Shown: positions 31,871-44,426 of the stretch, one piece after another
How positions within the stretch are numbered: position 1 is the stretch's first letter
Layout of the letters: every line of letters begins with the position of its first letter
Source of the DNA: Carya illinoinensis
Lineage: Eukaryota > Streptophyta > Magnoliopsida > Fagales > Juglandaceae
Length of the DNA stretch: 64,000 bases
Reading direction: 5' to 3'
NCBI RefSeq assembly: GCF_018687715.1
Contig: NC_056766.1
Coordinates: forward strand, 8,221,001-8,285,000
Translations under genes and position numbers: made by a program
The notes under the pieces: model-generated
What the model was told of the DNA's origin: nothing
Database searches by the model: none
What the model saw: the letters and a program-made list of their open reading frames with translations, nothing else

Positions 31871-34400
31871 GAAAAGAAGTATAAAGTCGGGGTGGGTAAG
31901 TATAGCCACTCAAAATATACTTCAAAAAAAAAAAAATACCTATAAATTCACATATTTATCTTATATCTCATTTTTTTCCCATACCTAAGTTCCTCTCACC
32001 GTCCTCTCATTTATTCATTCCTCTTCTCTTCTCATCTTCCTCTTCCTTTCACACCTCACAATTTAACGTGATCTCTACTCCATCTTTTCTATTCTTCTTC
32101 TTTTTTTCTGTCGTTTCTTTTTCTTGTTCTTATTTCTTTTTCCTTTTTCCAAAAAATGCATGAAGAGTACCCTAAATGATTTTTCATTGCATACATAATA
32201 TCGGTTTATTTAATGTTATTCAGACAAACAAAACAATCGGCATAGAGAGAATGTGTAAAAATTAATTAAAAGTAAATAAATCATTGCTTTTTTTAAAGAT
32301 TCGTGCTGGGAGAGATATCTGCCAGAGTTTGCCTATTTAAAAAGTTAAGAAGTAAGGGAGGAATTGGAAAAGATGGAAAATTCAAACGAGCGGACGCAGG
32401 CACACGTAGGCAGGTGTTTTCTTTGTCATTGGGAACACCTTCGCATCGAGAAGCAAAGCGTAAGCCTGTTTTCAGTTTTTGACCGTTGAATCGGTACGGA
32501 TCATCGATGCCATCTTTTCCAGTACAATACTGTCAGAACCTGTCATATTCCATACACCCTAATGATTCCCACGTACACTTCTCTAATTTGAGAGGATTGC
32601 CGATTTAACTAATTAGAAAAATTTTAATCATCCTTTTTATATATTATATATTATACATGATTTTTTTTTCTTATTAAATATATACATATAAATGATAAAT
32701 AGAAGAATTTAATTAATTAAAATTAATTTAAAAAAAATATAAAATAAAATAAAAAATATAATATATAAAAATGATGAATAATAAAATCTTAAAATAATGG
32801 TGCTACGTAGAAGAAACAGTGAGATGTTGCGTAGAACTTCTCAGTTAACTATCATAACCATAGAGAGGTCGAATTACGTACGATATTTTTGGATAAAGCT
32901 CTTTTTTATTTATTTTTTATTTTTTTATGATGGCTAATTTATTTAAAATCAAATCCATTTTGTATTCATCATTCTCTTCATAATGATAAAATATTAATAT
33001 TTTTATTTATTTATTTGTTAGTCTGTTTTGTAACTTATATATATATATATATCAAGTTCATCAAATTAGTGTCGTTTTCGTTTTTATTATTTTAAAAAAC
33101 GACAACTATGCATTTAAATACATCAAAAAAGACATAAAGCATCAAAATAAAGTAATTTAAATAAAATTGACATTATGATCCTCTCAAGTTACATGAAGAA
33201 AACAATGTAAAAAAGAAGAAAATAATATAAACAAAAGAGATGACCAAATTATTGTGCATGGAAAAATTTGTTGCAACATTGTAGCTCGTAACCAAAGTTA
33301 GATCCAATGCAGAGGTTTTTATACCTTTTTAGCCAAATTTTAAATAGCTAGCATTTGACATATAGCTAAGCCAACGCCAATACTCTTAAATGTATGATAG
33401 ATCATACTGAAAGTGGTCGGTTTGGATGATGAGTCGAGTTGAAAGTTGAAAATTGAATAACATATTATTTGAATAATATTTTTTAATATTATTATTATTT
33501 CAAGATTTGAAATAATTAAATTATTTATTATATTTTGTATTAAAAGTTGTGAAAGTTATAATAATTAGATGAGATGAATTGAGTTGAGTTGGGTTAGGCT
33601 TGTTAACCAAACACATTAGTGATGTTAAACATTCTAATTTATACAAAACGAAATAAGTTTGTCTAGAGTTTTCCTTAAAATTATCACTTAATTCAAAAGC
33701 TTGAGCAGTTGGAAAGATGTATATTTTATTTTATATCTTAACACTCTCTTCACATATGTTCAAACTCTCCCTTAATGAACAGACCTAACACGTAAAATAT
33801 TTAATTAAATAGAGTAAAGTGTAGAGTCAAGATTTATATTTAAGACATCTGCTCTAATATCATGTAAAATCAACACTTATCCTAAAAGCGTAAATCAAAT
33901 CTTATCTTTCAGAGAGATATATCTTATCTCTTAAAATTATTATTAGCTTAGAAATATGATCACCAAAGTACAAATTCTGTCAATTTAAGAATATAAACGT
34001 TTTCTTCTTATAGTTGTTGGATCTTCTTTCAAGAGTTTATACATGCAGCTTTTAAGGCGACAACTTTCTCAACCATAACAAAGAATCAGACCCATTTGGT
34101 TTCTTTTCCCATGCACAAAGGACTATGGAGATCGATAAAAGAAAAGGAAAACTCTGGAGGTAGTCGTTAGGTGTAAACGGCGTGTAAGCAGCTACGCTAA
34201 CATGGATAAAAATAAAACGCACCATTTTGATTTTGTTGAATCCCTCCTGTCTGATTCTCTCTCGATTCCTCCTTCAGAAGTTAGAAAAATTCGCATTTCC
34301 TCCCACAGCTCCCTCCCTCAGACTTTCCCCCTTTTCCCTCCCTCCAAATCGTTCTCTCCCCCACCTCCTTCGACAAAATAAATTTTAAAAAAGAAAGAGT
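31870..34400. other. Intergenic, AT-rich, with one MITE copy
   Basis: No gene seen. 33413-33612 is a copy of the AT-rich MITE family (TTTGGATGATGAGTCGAG at one end, TTAACCAAACACATTAG at the other). About 33330-33400 (CTAGCATTTGACATATAGC, CCAATACTCTTA) resembles the element end seen at about 15460-15500. Confidence 0.6.
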
Positions 34401-34406
34401 TAGGTT

Positions 34407-35192
34407 ATGGCAACGGAGTCATGGGAAGGAGAAGATGAAGGGAAAGTTACAGGTGGAAATCCAATGCTGATAGTAGAAGATGACCTTAGAGAAATGGGGA
34501 AGAAGGTGACCTGGAGTGTCAGCTCTTGCAAGCCCAACAATGGTGTCTCTTCCTCCGCGACGACAACCCGATACCTATTGCAGTAATCAAATTACACTCA
34601 CCCTCCAAAACCAATTTCTCCCATTTCCTCCCCTTTCTATCTTTGAAAACCTAACCATTGCATTTATTATATTGCATTTTTGGGTTTCAAATGATACGGC
34701 GCACAACCTCATTTGGTTAATATTCAATTCCAAAAGAAGGTTAAGCTTCAAGTATGTGATATGCAAATTTTGAGCTTAGATTTTGCTTGATTCTTCTTTT
34801 TTCTTTTTTGTTAACTGATTTTCTTTTTTCTTAGCTAGTAGAAATTAATGGGTTTGTTTTGTTTTGAAGTTAGTTGTTCTTTATTTGGATTTCAAGCTTG
34901 ATGAGAGCTATACTGCGAGTAAGATATCCATTCGTGCCGGTGATGGCTCCTACAACCTAAAGGTAAGTTCTCTGTTTCGAACTATTGATAATACGTTTGA
35001 GTGATTACGTCAATATTGATTTAATCGAAACATGTATAAGTTAGGCAGTGATTTACATCTTTTGATCTGTTCTCCAAGTCAATTTGGTTAATCTGCTTGT
35101 GCTTTGTGAAAATATTTTTAGGAGATAAAAACAATGGAACTTGTCAAGCCAACTGTTTGGGCTTATCTATACTTGTCTAGAAATGATCCTAG
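34407..35192 (+). pseudogene. APC10: APC10 (anaphase-promoting complex subunit 10) pseudogene
   Basis: APC10 is a DOC-domain subunit of the APC/C ubiquitin ligase. Exon-like pieces in order: 34407-34583 (starts [18 protein letters not shown], then [27 protein letters not shown]); about 34689-34752 (matching QPHLVNIQFQKKVKL in one frame); 34870-34962 ([24 protein letters not shown]); 35122-35192 (EIKTMELVKPT, LSRNDPR). Donors and acceptors (AAAG|GTAAG, TTTAG|GAG, CCTAG|GTAAG) are kept for the last two. Single-base losses near 34550 and 34580 break exon 1, a small insertion breaks exon 2, and the C-terminal exons of APC10 are absent. Retained introns show a DNA-level copy. Confidence 0.88.
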
Positions 35193-35341
35193 GTAAGTGA
35201 CTGAAGCCATTTTTACGTGTTCTATTTTTGCTGTTTTTCTCTCAACTGCTGGCATATTAATTATCTTTCCTTCATGAAAATGATCCAATGTAGCCTTGCA
35301 TTTGAGAGCTTCCATAAATTCCTATGAAGAAGCTGTAGCTA

Positions 35342-35910
35342 TTGGTTATTATTGATACAAGTCATGTTAGAGCTAGAAGAAGCCAATCTACTGCTAGTTA
35401 CAGCTTAGCAGAATGGGTTAGAAGGGGAAAGATCAATGAAAAACTTAGATTCTTGTATGACATTGTCCTTGGATGCTATAAGAGCATGGGAATGGCAGTG
35501 ATGCTGGATGAGATAATTAATTATGTCCGGTCCTTACAGAATCAGGTCAAGTTCCTTTCCATGAAGCTTACTGCAGCAAGTTCATTTTATGACTTCAACT
35601 CAAACACAAATGCTTTAGAAACAATGCAAAGAGCCAAGGCATACGAGGCAAAAGAGTTGGAAAGACTGACGGAAGAAGGGTATGGAGGAGTCACTTGCTT
35701 CCACTCAACCTAGTCCCTTTGACTTCACTTTTGGGAGTCACATCCATACAACATGAAGGAGCTTCGTTTCACAATATTTCCAATTTGCAAATAGTTATAT
35801 ATTTGTCATCGCTTCATGCTATACAAGCACAAGTGGAGATTCATAGCTGTATAAGTCCTAACAACAAGTTGGGAAATTGAATTGAGATTAATTAAAAAAA
35901 AAAAAAAAAA
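35342..35910 (+). pseudogene. Processed pseudogene of a BEE-type bHLH factor
   Basis: A 123-codon frame reads HVRARRSQSTASYSLAEWVR, then GKINEKLRFLYDIVLGCYK, MAVMLDEIINYVRSLQNQVK and FLSMKLTAAS. This is the bHLH domain and C-terminus of BEE-type (brassinosteroid-enhanced expression) factors. There is no intron across the domain, the 5' end is missing, and a poly(A) run closes the copy at 35894-35910. Together these mark a retrotransposed mRNA. The basic region has Tyr and Trp where working family members have His and Arg (SYSLAEW against SHSLAER), which would harm DNA contact. The frame ends at TAG where a Trp codon is expected near the family's C-terminus. No clear target duplication was found. 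Confidence 0.87.
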
Positions 35911-38900
35911 GGCTTAGAACTTTTATTTCAAAAAAAGAAAATTGATATAAGTAAGTCCTCAAGACAAGATAGAATATATGATCTATATGTTCTCAATAGG
36001 ATGATACTCTACACTGGCCATGCAATTAGATGAAGTTGCTGTGAATGTGTCGAAATAGACATACATGTGTATATTGCCAAAGAGAGGGAGAATTGTGAGG
36101 CAATTCCTCTTTTATATTTTAGGATCAGGTTTGATGTTATGCATTTGCATTGGAACTTCATTGCTATGGAGTTGCCAGGCTAAAGGAACTTTCATGGTAG
36201 TCCAATTAAAGATGTAAAGTTGGAACGGAAAATAACAAATATTTAGAAGTCCTCATCGGGGTGAGGCAAAAAAAAAAAAGCAAATATGGATATGTACTTA
36301 TCCAAAGAAAAATTCGGGGCTCATGCACTTATCCAAACAAATATTTAGAAGTCCCCGTATTCAAGTTCATCTGGGACTCAAAAGATTATATGCACTTATC
36401 TAAAGAAAAATCTGGATATGCAAATCTGGAATGACATTACAACCATTGATCTGAAGAAAAATATTATCAGTAATGTACTTATAAAATTTTATACAGATTC
36501 ATAAAAATTCCCTCAAATACATTCAATACACAACGATAACATTCAATACATAAAAATTCTCTAAAATACATTCAATCCCAAGGAATTACATTCAAGCAAA
36601 GGAGCGTTCCTCTGAAGTACCATCTCTCATCAAGTATATATCACCAAATGAAGTGGTCGGCTTTGATGACTAGTAATTGACAAACATAGTTTTTGCAACA
36701 CCAAAATTGTTTTACTAAGGTAAAATTCACTGGGTACTTGGTGTAAAGATTTATATGTTACACATCTTACAACATATACCAAAAGTTCAAGATCCAACTC
36801 TCATTTCTTTAATAGATTAAGCGCAGTGGTATCATCATCAACTCATATATCAACTCGATAGAAAGAGATAACGATGCGACATTGTGCTGTAAGCTAGGCA
36901 CAACATTATAAGTGCAAACTTTCCCAATAATTACTGTTCATAATCCCCAAGCACACATATTTCATCTACAATAATCATATGAAAAGTCAATCCCAAGAAG
37001 AACTATATATACAAACAGTACAACAACCCATGTTTTTCAATTTCATAATCTTAAATTTTAATTGAATGAAATATACAAGACAGAGATGAGACATGTTATT
37101 CTTTATTATGAACTTTATTATTTTTCAATTGTTGTGATATTTTGAGTGGCTTCATAAATGGTGTTGTCATTAATTTAGAAATACTTAGGAAAAAAAGCTA
37201 GACACAAAGATACATGCATGCATGGGAGCTTTCTTGCTTATGATCTATCGATCCATGTTTTCCTAGCCATCGATCTGTTTATTAGTATGGATGATACTCG
37301 TGAGGCCTGGCACAACTATTAGCAGCAACAAAATATAGTCTTGAGTCGTGCTCTTATGTAGTCTGAGGGGGCTTACCTTTATACAAATCAAGATAAGTTT
37401 TCTTTCAATAATTTTTGTTGTTTGTTCAAAACAATCACCATGATTCTTAAAAGATAAAAATTTCTCAATGATATACATCCTCATGATCTCTTGCGGCAAA
37501 GAAAAAGACTAAACATACAACCATATGCTAATCATCACCTGCTGTACACACCAAACATATGGCGACATACACCTACTCTTCTAGATAAGAAACCAAATCA
37601 TGATTCTTGTTATACTCATAAAGATTTTTTATTACATCAAGTAGGCAAGTTGCACATGGTTCTCAAAAGCTTCTGATACAAGCTTTCCCAACCCCAAAAG
37701 GTAGGGGCTGGCCTTAAAGCATGGATGTTAAAACATGGTGTGAAGTATGAGACAATTTTTGCATCATACATAAGCAAGTACCATGGGGAGCTCAGTATAT
37801 ACTCATAAGATATCATCCATCAAATGCATCTCCTATCCATCAGCATAAATTTAAAATAAAATAAAATGCCCAAACTCATATAGTTACCAATTTTTTTATA
37901 TTCATCAAATGCATCTCATTGCTCATTCACACAAATTTAAACTAAAATAAATGTTCAAGCTGGTAAAGATTCAAATTTTTTATAAGTAAAAAATTATTAA
38001 TCATTACCAAAACGTTCAAGATTCTAGGAATTATAATATAATAGGTAGCAACTCTATAGTTAAGAAGACTCAAACCCCACCATTCCCCTCAATAAACCAA
38101 AGTAAATAGTAAAGTAAGTGCATGTGTAATATCTAGAAAAACTCTTAATGATATATACTCATCAAGGAAAAACAAGATTTTCTTCATTTGTTTTCTTTTC
38201 CCCTTCAAAGACAAAGACTGATTAAAGATAATTAAAATGAAATGATTTTCAAGCCCAGAGCTATGCATTTTGTAAGTGCCTCATGATGTGAGGCACAAAC
38301 CTCAAAAACTGGAGCTTCAAAGATTACAATAAAAAACCAAATCATGATTCCCTTCAAACTCCAAGTCATTCACAACTTTTATTAATATTGTTTTCATTAC
38401 TATTATTATTAGTAATATTATTTTTCATTTGAATACAGAAAAGAAGATGGGGAAGCTATTGGAACGTGAATCGTTGCTTTGGACCTCATAATCAACAAAG
38501 ATCAGCACAACCTCAAATGTTCCATCAACAAAGTCATAGTAGTTGAAGAAATGTAGTTGACTGAGAAAAGAACAACATTGATCTTACCTGAAGCTACCCA
38601 CAGAGATGCCCACATGAAGACCCAACATCGAAGATCTACCAGTTTGCACCCAAGATCTACCCTCAAACAGAGATGGACTAGAGACCCACGCGAAGATCCA
38701 AACGAGAGACCCACCCATAAGAATCAGAGAGCCCTATGAGGTACTGTAGTTCTTCCAGAGCCGAATACGAAGACATAGAGCTTTTCTTTCTTCCAAACCC
38801 AAAGACGATGATGACGATGACACAGATCTTTCTTTCGTCCAAACCTGAAGACCACAATGTAGAGCTCTTCTGAAATCTTTTTCCCTTTCGCCTGTTTTGG

Positions 38901-39000
38901 TTTTGCTTTGTTTAAAGGAAAAAAAAAATATTAATGACGTGGCATAACCGACTGCCCGGCGACTGCGAGTCCCGGTTGCCCCTAGCAGAATTGTTTTAAA
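35911..39000. other. Intergenic region
   Basis: No gene supported. Small local duplications occur (AAATATTTAGAAGTCC at about 36237 and 36339; ATCAAATGCATCTC at about 37816 and 37905). 38440-39000 is less AT-rich and ends GGTTGCCCCTAGCAGAATTG, like the MITE end at 24208, so it may be a non-autonomous Mutator-like element. Confidence 0.5.
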
Positions 39001-39252
39001 TAAGAGTGACAATAAAGGATGAGTAGTGCTACAGGCAGGCATAATGTTGTGCCTGCCCGCGAATGCCATTGACGTAGCATTTATATATATGTATATAAAT
39101 AAATAAAAAAAATTTAAAAAAAAAAGAAAAAAATAAAAAAGATGCAAATGATCCGAGAAACATTACCATTCAAGCAGAAAATGCATGCCTAGTTCAAGCG
39201 GAAGGGGAAAATGCCGTGCCTCACCATTTCGCCTTGGCGTAGTAGCTCCAGT

Positions 39253-41212
39253 TAGGGCTGAGCAAAAATTCAAAAATCCGACTCTGACTCTGACTCCGCT
39301 CTGGCTCCGCTCCGACTCTGCTCCGCTCCGACTCTGCTCTGGCTCTGACAAGTCGGAGTCGGAGTCGGAGGATTTTTTCGGTGGGAAGTCGGAGTCGGAG
39401 TCCAGGCAGATCCGACTCCGACTCCGCTCCTATCCGACTCCGCTAATGTATATATTTTATAAATAATATATGTGTTTTTCTATATATTAATCATATAAAT
39501 ATAAATATAATAACAAGTAATATTAATGTATAAATACTAAAATGCTTAATAACATGTAACATTATAATACTAATGTATAATATAACATATAACACTAATA
39601 TATAAGTAATAAATTTATAATAGCATTTAATACTAATGTATAAAAATTAAAATTGATTATATAGATTTTATATAACTATATCTTATATATTAACATCATT
39701 AGTTAATTCAATAATATACTAGTAATTCACACTAGTTATTAGTTATAAACTTATAGTAAATAAGTTAATAAATATTAATAATTTACTATATACTAATAGA
39801 CTAATAGTATTAGACTATTAGTATATAGTAAATTACTAATATATATAATAGTATACTATTAGTTATATATATATTAAATTAATATCTTTAAGTTATTATC
39901 TATTAATACTAGACTATTAGTGTAACTAGTGTTAACACATATTATTAGTTACTAGTTACTAGACTATAGTAAATAAGTTAATAATTATTACTAATTTGCT
40001 ATATATTAATAGACTAATAGAATTAGTATTAGTATTAGTGTATTACTAATATATTATATATATATAATAGTATAGTATTAGTTAATATATAAAAATTATA
40101 ATAGTATACTATTAGTTAATATATATTAAATTAATATCATTAAGTTATTATCTATTAGTACAAGTGTAACTAGTATTATTACATATTATTAGTTACTAGT
40201 TAGTAGTTATTACATCTAGGCTATCTAGTTATTAGACTATAGTAAATAAGTTAATAAATATTACTAATTTACTAATTTAATAGTATTAGCATTAGTGTAT
40301 TACTAATATATAATATATATAAAAATTATAATAGTAAAGTATTATTTAATATATATTAAATTAATATATTTAAGTTATTATCTATTAGAACTAGTGTAAC
40401 TAGTGTTATTACATATTATTAGTTACTAGTTATTACATCTAGTTATTATTAGTTATAGACTATAGTAAATAAGTTAATAAATATATTAGTAACTAGTTAT
40501 AACATCTAGTTATAACTAGACTATAGTAATAACTAGACTATAGTAATAAATATAGACTATAGTAAATAAGTTAATAAATATTACTATATATTAATAGACT
40601 AATAGTATTAGTATTAGTATATTACTAATATAATATATATATATATAATAGTATACTATTAGTTAATATATATTAAATTAATATCACAATATAATTACAT
40701 AATTATTAAATATATTCCCTTGGATATAAAAACAATAAAAAAAATTTGTTAAATTTCTAATATATAACTAACTCTCTAAGTTAGTAATAATTAATAAAGT
40801 AATAATTAACTAGTGATTTTTTTAGTGAGTTAATTAAATAATACACATTAAATTGTTACTTAATTTTATTTTCTAATGTATTAATTTTGGTTAGATAAAT
40901 TAGAAATCTCAAATTATATTTAAAAAAAAAATTGATGTGGAAGCCCAAATCTGATTAGAGTTGCAAATTGTAAAATTGAAATGTTAACTGGGTCAAAGAA
41001 AAAAGTCTAAAAAAAAGCCCAATAAAAAAGCCCAACAAAAAGCCCAACTTCGACTCCGCTCCGACTCCACTCCGACAAGTCGGAGTCGGAGTCGGAGCGG
41101 AGTAGGGTCTAAGCGGAGTTGGAGTCGGAGGTCGGATTCGGCCTCCGACAAAGTCAGAGTTGGAGTCGGAGGAGGCCAAATTCGACTCCGACTTTGTCGG
41201 TGCTCAGCCCTA
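39253..41212. mobile_element. hAT-4: non-autonomous hAT filled with an AT-rich tandem array
   Basis: The ends TAGGGCTGAGCAAAAATTC and (minus strand) TAGGGCTGAGCACCGACAAAG are inverted. They are flanked by GCTCCAGT (39245-39252) and GCTCCAGC (41213-41220), a 7/8 target duplication. Hexamer arrays of TCCGAC/GTCGGA fill both ends (39280-39440 and 41048-41200), as in hAT-2. About 1.4 kb between is almost pure A/T, with a repeated unit around AGACTATAGTAAATAAGTTA (near 39757, 39961, 40230, 40458 and 40554). Nothing in it codes for protein. Confidence 0.92.
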
Positions 41213-41413
41213 GCTCCAGCATGCACCATTTGCAACAACCCACGGCTTTGAACCAGATAAGTTTCTTTCAATTTGCCAATGGCGGAGGCTCATTGTATTT
41301 TTCACAAGTTTTTATTTTGTGGGAAATGGAATAAAGGAAAAAGCTGCAAATGATTGCCCCTCACACAGGATTTTCCAGTCAACCTTTTCACGGTTGCTTT
41401 CCTCATCTGCTTT

Positions 41414-41414
<1 letters not shown>

Positions 41415-41452
<38 letters not shown>
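41415..41452. repeat. (CA)n microsatellite
   Basis: About 19 CA units. It gives spurious Thr-His and Cys-Val frames on the two strands. Confidence 0.97.
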
Positions 41453-41455
<3 letters not shown>

Positions 41456-41559
41456 ACAGAGCACTGATGTGACTTCTCTCTTTCTCTTTGTTTCTACATT
41501 CTCTGTGTCAGTCTCTCCCTCTTTTCCTCCTCGGTGGAGCTGAGAGTAAGACAACAACG

Positions 41560-42630
41560 ATCAAATGAAAAACGCTGCATTTTGTGTTTTCAGGAAGGGG
41601 TTCGATCAGTTGAACAAAATTCAAACGGGGTGTTTTCATCACTAAATTCAAACGAGGCGTTTTAGTCCACGTAGGAGATCGTCCGCAGGGAGGCCCCCCC
41701 AGGCCTGCGTTTAGACTTTCTCTCATAAAGGATAAGGTTTGTGAAGTTATCATAAATATGATATAAAATTATTAGATTTAGATTTAATATAAATGATTTC
41801 AAGTTAAATAGATTGATCTTTTGAAATATGATTGATAAATAAGTGAATCCGTTTAACCTTAAATCAATTCATAATAATTTGTTTAAATTTTATTTCAAAT
41901 ATATAATTGTATTATTATTGGGTTGTAATTTTAATATTTATTAATATGTTAATATTTTTATTGTTAAAATTATAATTCTGGACTCATATTTTTTATTATT
42001 GGGTATGTAATATTTATTTCATTATAGATTAAAATCTAAAAACTATTAATATCTTTTGTCAGTGGGTAATCTTATTGTTTTTTTTGAGATATTGTTAGAA
42101 TTAATAAATATAGATTTTAATTTTAATGTAAAATTATTTTAATCAGGTCAAATGAGTTACGCGGGTTAGTTCAACTAATTTAAATGAAACAGATTGAAAT
42201 AAGTCTTATCGTGTTTATTCATTTCTAATTAATTATTAAATGGGTCAAAACGGATGACATGACATGACCTGTTATTTAAATGAGTCGTGTTAAGTTTGAA
42301 GGTCTGACCCGTTTAGTTTAAGAAGTTGGATTCGAGTTCACCTATGTAGTCGAATATTCGTGACATAACATGACATAAACACAACCCACGAACACGAATT
42401 GGCACCCCTAATTTTAGTCCAATTCCCAATTCCAAAATATAATTATATGTTAATCTGTATAAATGATATTGTTTAGGTTCCACACATCCCATACTCCAAA
42501 ATTTATGCAGTACTCATCAGTTGAGCATATGCAACTTTAGACACTACCAATTTTTGACAAGAAAAAGTTGAGAGAATTTTCACTTTAGACACTGCCGATT
42601 TTGCACAAGAAAAGTTGTTGAGAGAATTTT
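41560..42630. other. Intergenic, AT-rich
   Basis: No gene seen. At about 42130-42410 the words GGTCAAATGAG, GACATGACATGACC and AACACAACCCACGAACACG look like the GC-richer end of a further repeat family. Confidence 0.5.
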
Positions 42631-42639
42631 CAAAACATA

Positions 42640-43195
42640 TAGGTGTGTTTTGTTTTCAGCATTGGGGCAGCAATAAAGTGGATTATGAGGTACTTAAGGC
42701 ATTCTTCAAATATGTGTGCTTGCCTTACTGTAGTTGGTCTGAAAAAGCAAAGTTATGTTGATGTGGATTTAGTTAGTGATACTAATTGAAAGAGTATTCC
42801 ATATTTTGTAAACACTTTGGTTCATAATGTTGTCTTGGAGTTCAAACTTGCCAAAGACTATTGCTTTGTCTACTATAGAAGTCAAGTATGTTGTTGTATC
42901 TGAAGTTTTAAAGAAGATAATTTGTTTAGAGAGTTTTTGTAAGAAGAATGTGAAGGGTACTCTTTACACTGATAATCAGAGTGCTATATTTTTTTGCCAA
43001 GAATTTAGCATTTCATTCAAGGACCAAACATATTCAAATTAGATATCATTTTATTTGATCTCTTCTTGATGATGGGCAATTGATACTTTGAGAAGATTTG
43101 TGGAAAGAAGAACCCTGTAGATATGCTGACTAAGAGTATTACACTTGAGAAATTGAAGTCATGCACAACTTCAGTTGGTCTTCTAACTTAAGGAC
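42640..43195 (+). pseudogene. Copia RNase H region, degenerate
   Basis: Pieces across frames spell the end of a Copia polyprotein: AIKWIMRYLRHSS, SWSSNLPKTIALSTIEVKYV, TLYTDNQSAIFF, and finally a KKNPVDMLTK.. tail. Several stops and at least one frameshift interrupt it. It ends just before a purine-rich tract at about 43275-43287 (GAAGTGGGAGAATTA). Confidence 0.85.
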
Positions 43196-43287
43196 ATGAG
43201 CTATGAGTTGCAGGGGGGATGAAGGTTTCAATTTTGAAGGCAAATTGCTAATACTTGTTGTTGTACTAGTCTTGAAGTGGGAGAATT

Positions 43288-44420
43288 AATATTGGGCTTT
43301 TCTTTTTTTTTTCTTTTTTTCTTTTTTTTTTAAAAAAAAGAGGACAATATTCAAAGTTTATTGATACCACTCACTTTTAGTCGAGAAAAACTGTGGTTAC
43401 AAACAAATACCTGATGATTACAAATAATCAAAGTCCGAAACCCAAGCACCTAAAACAAACAACCAAGATACAAGAGTCCAAGGGATACAAATAAATCAAC
43501 AATAAAGCACACCTTAGAATATGAGAAAAACAACTTGCAATAAAAAGTTAGCGCACATCAAAAGAAAAATAACAGATGAAAACTGATGCAATTAAACAAT
43601 TAACTTGCTACAAAATCTGCAAATAAGGAATATCAAGTCTGTTCATGCGAAGAAGAGCTTGCATATTATTGGGCAACATAACCCTATCTTCAATCCAATC
43701 CATGTCTAAACCCACAACCCCCTGCTTAGATAGAAAATCAGCTACAATGTTTTCCCCATGAAACACATGACTCACTCTATAATCCATGCTTCTTAGGCAA
43801 ATCTGAATCTCCTCCCAAAAATCCTTAAGATACCAGATATTGTACTCTCCCCTAGTGAGCCAACTTACCAGGATCTAAGAGTCTGTCTCAATATGAACAC
43901 GGTGAAACCTAAGGTGACAACACCTTCTAACCACTTCTAGCAAACTTCTCAATTCTGAGAAATTATTAGAACTCTGACCAAGGGACATAGAAAAAGCTAC
44001 ATGCAAGTTTCCATTAGCATCACGAATAACACACACAGCTCCAGCCAACCCTAGATTTCCCAAACTACTACCATCAATATTAGGCTTCTATGTGTGGAGT
44101 TTGGTTGTGTTTGTGGTGACCCAGTTTAATGACTTGACCCTACAAAGATCCGTTATGGGTTTTTGGTTGATTTTCACTAAGGCATGGGCCATGGTGCAGG
44201 GTCTTGGACAGATTGGACTTAATCCAACCTGACCTGTTGTTTAGGGTTTACCATATATATTATATTTTTCCTATACGGCCGCCTTACTGCCATACTATAT
44301 TTGTTTATCATCTAAAATTAAATCCTGTACAGTTTCGTGTTATGGTTTCTATCTTTTGTTTTATTTTTTCTCTTATCATTCCGAACATCTATTGTTAAGA
44401 GTCGAGTTCAGTTTTGAGTA
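43288..44420 (+). repeat. Copia LTR region interrupted by a LINE fragment
   Basis: After the purine-rich tract the sequence should enter the 3' LTR (TATTGGGCT). It is cut by a minus-strand LINE piece, and LTR-like sequence resumes at about 44100 (GGTTTTTGGTTGATTTTC, AGGGTTTACC). It runs to a decayed primer-binding-like stretch at about 44392-44420, directly before a gag start. LTR borders could not be set exactly. Confidence 0.5.
43300..44095 (-). mobile_element. 5'-truncated LINE fragment with RNase H domain
   Basis: On the minus strand GNLGLAGAVCVIRDANGN, SSNNFSELRSLLEVVRR and VHIETDS are an RNase H-type domain of a plant LINE, followed by a stop where Gln is likely. Its frame can be followed for about 100 more codons (FHGENIVADFLSKQG). 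A 3' region of about 290 bases ends in a poly(A) tract, seen on the plus strand as T runs at 43303-43331. It is inserted in the Copia LTR region. Confidence 0.82.
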
Positions 44421-44426
44421 AGAACG

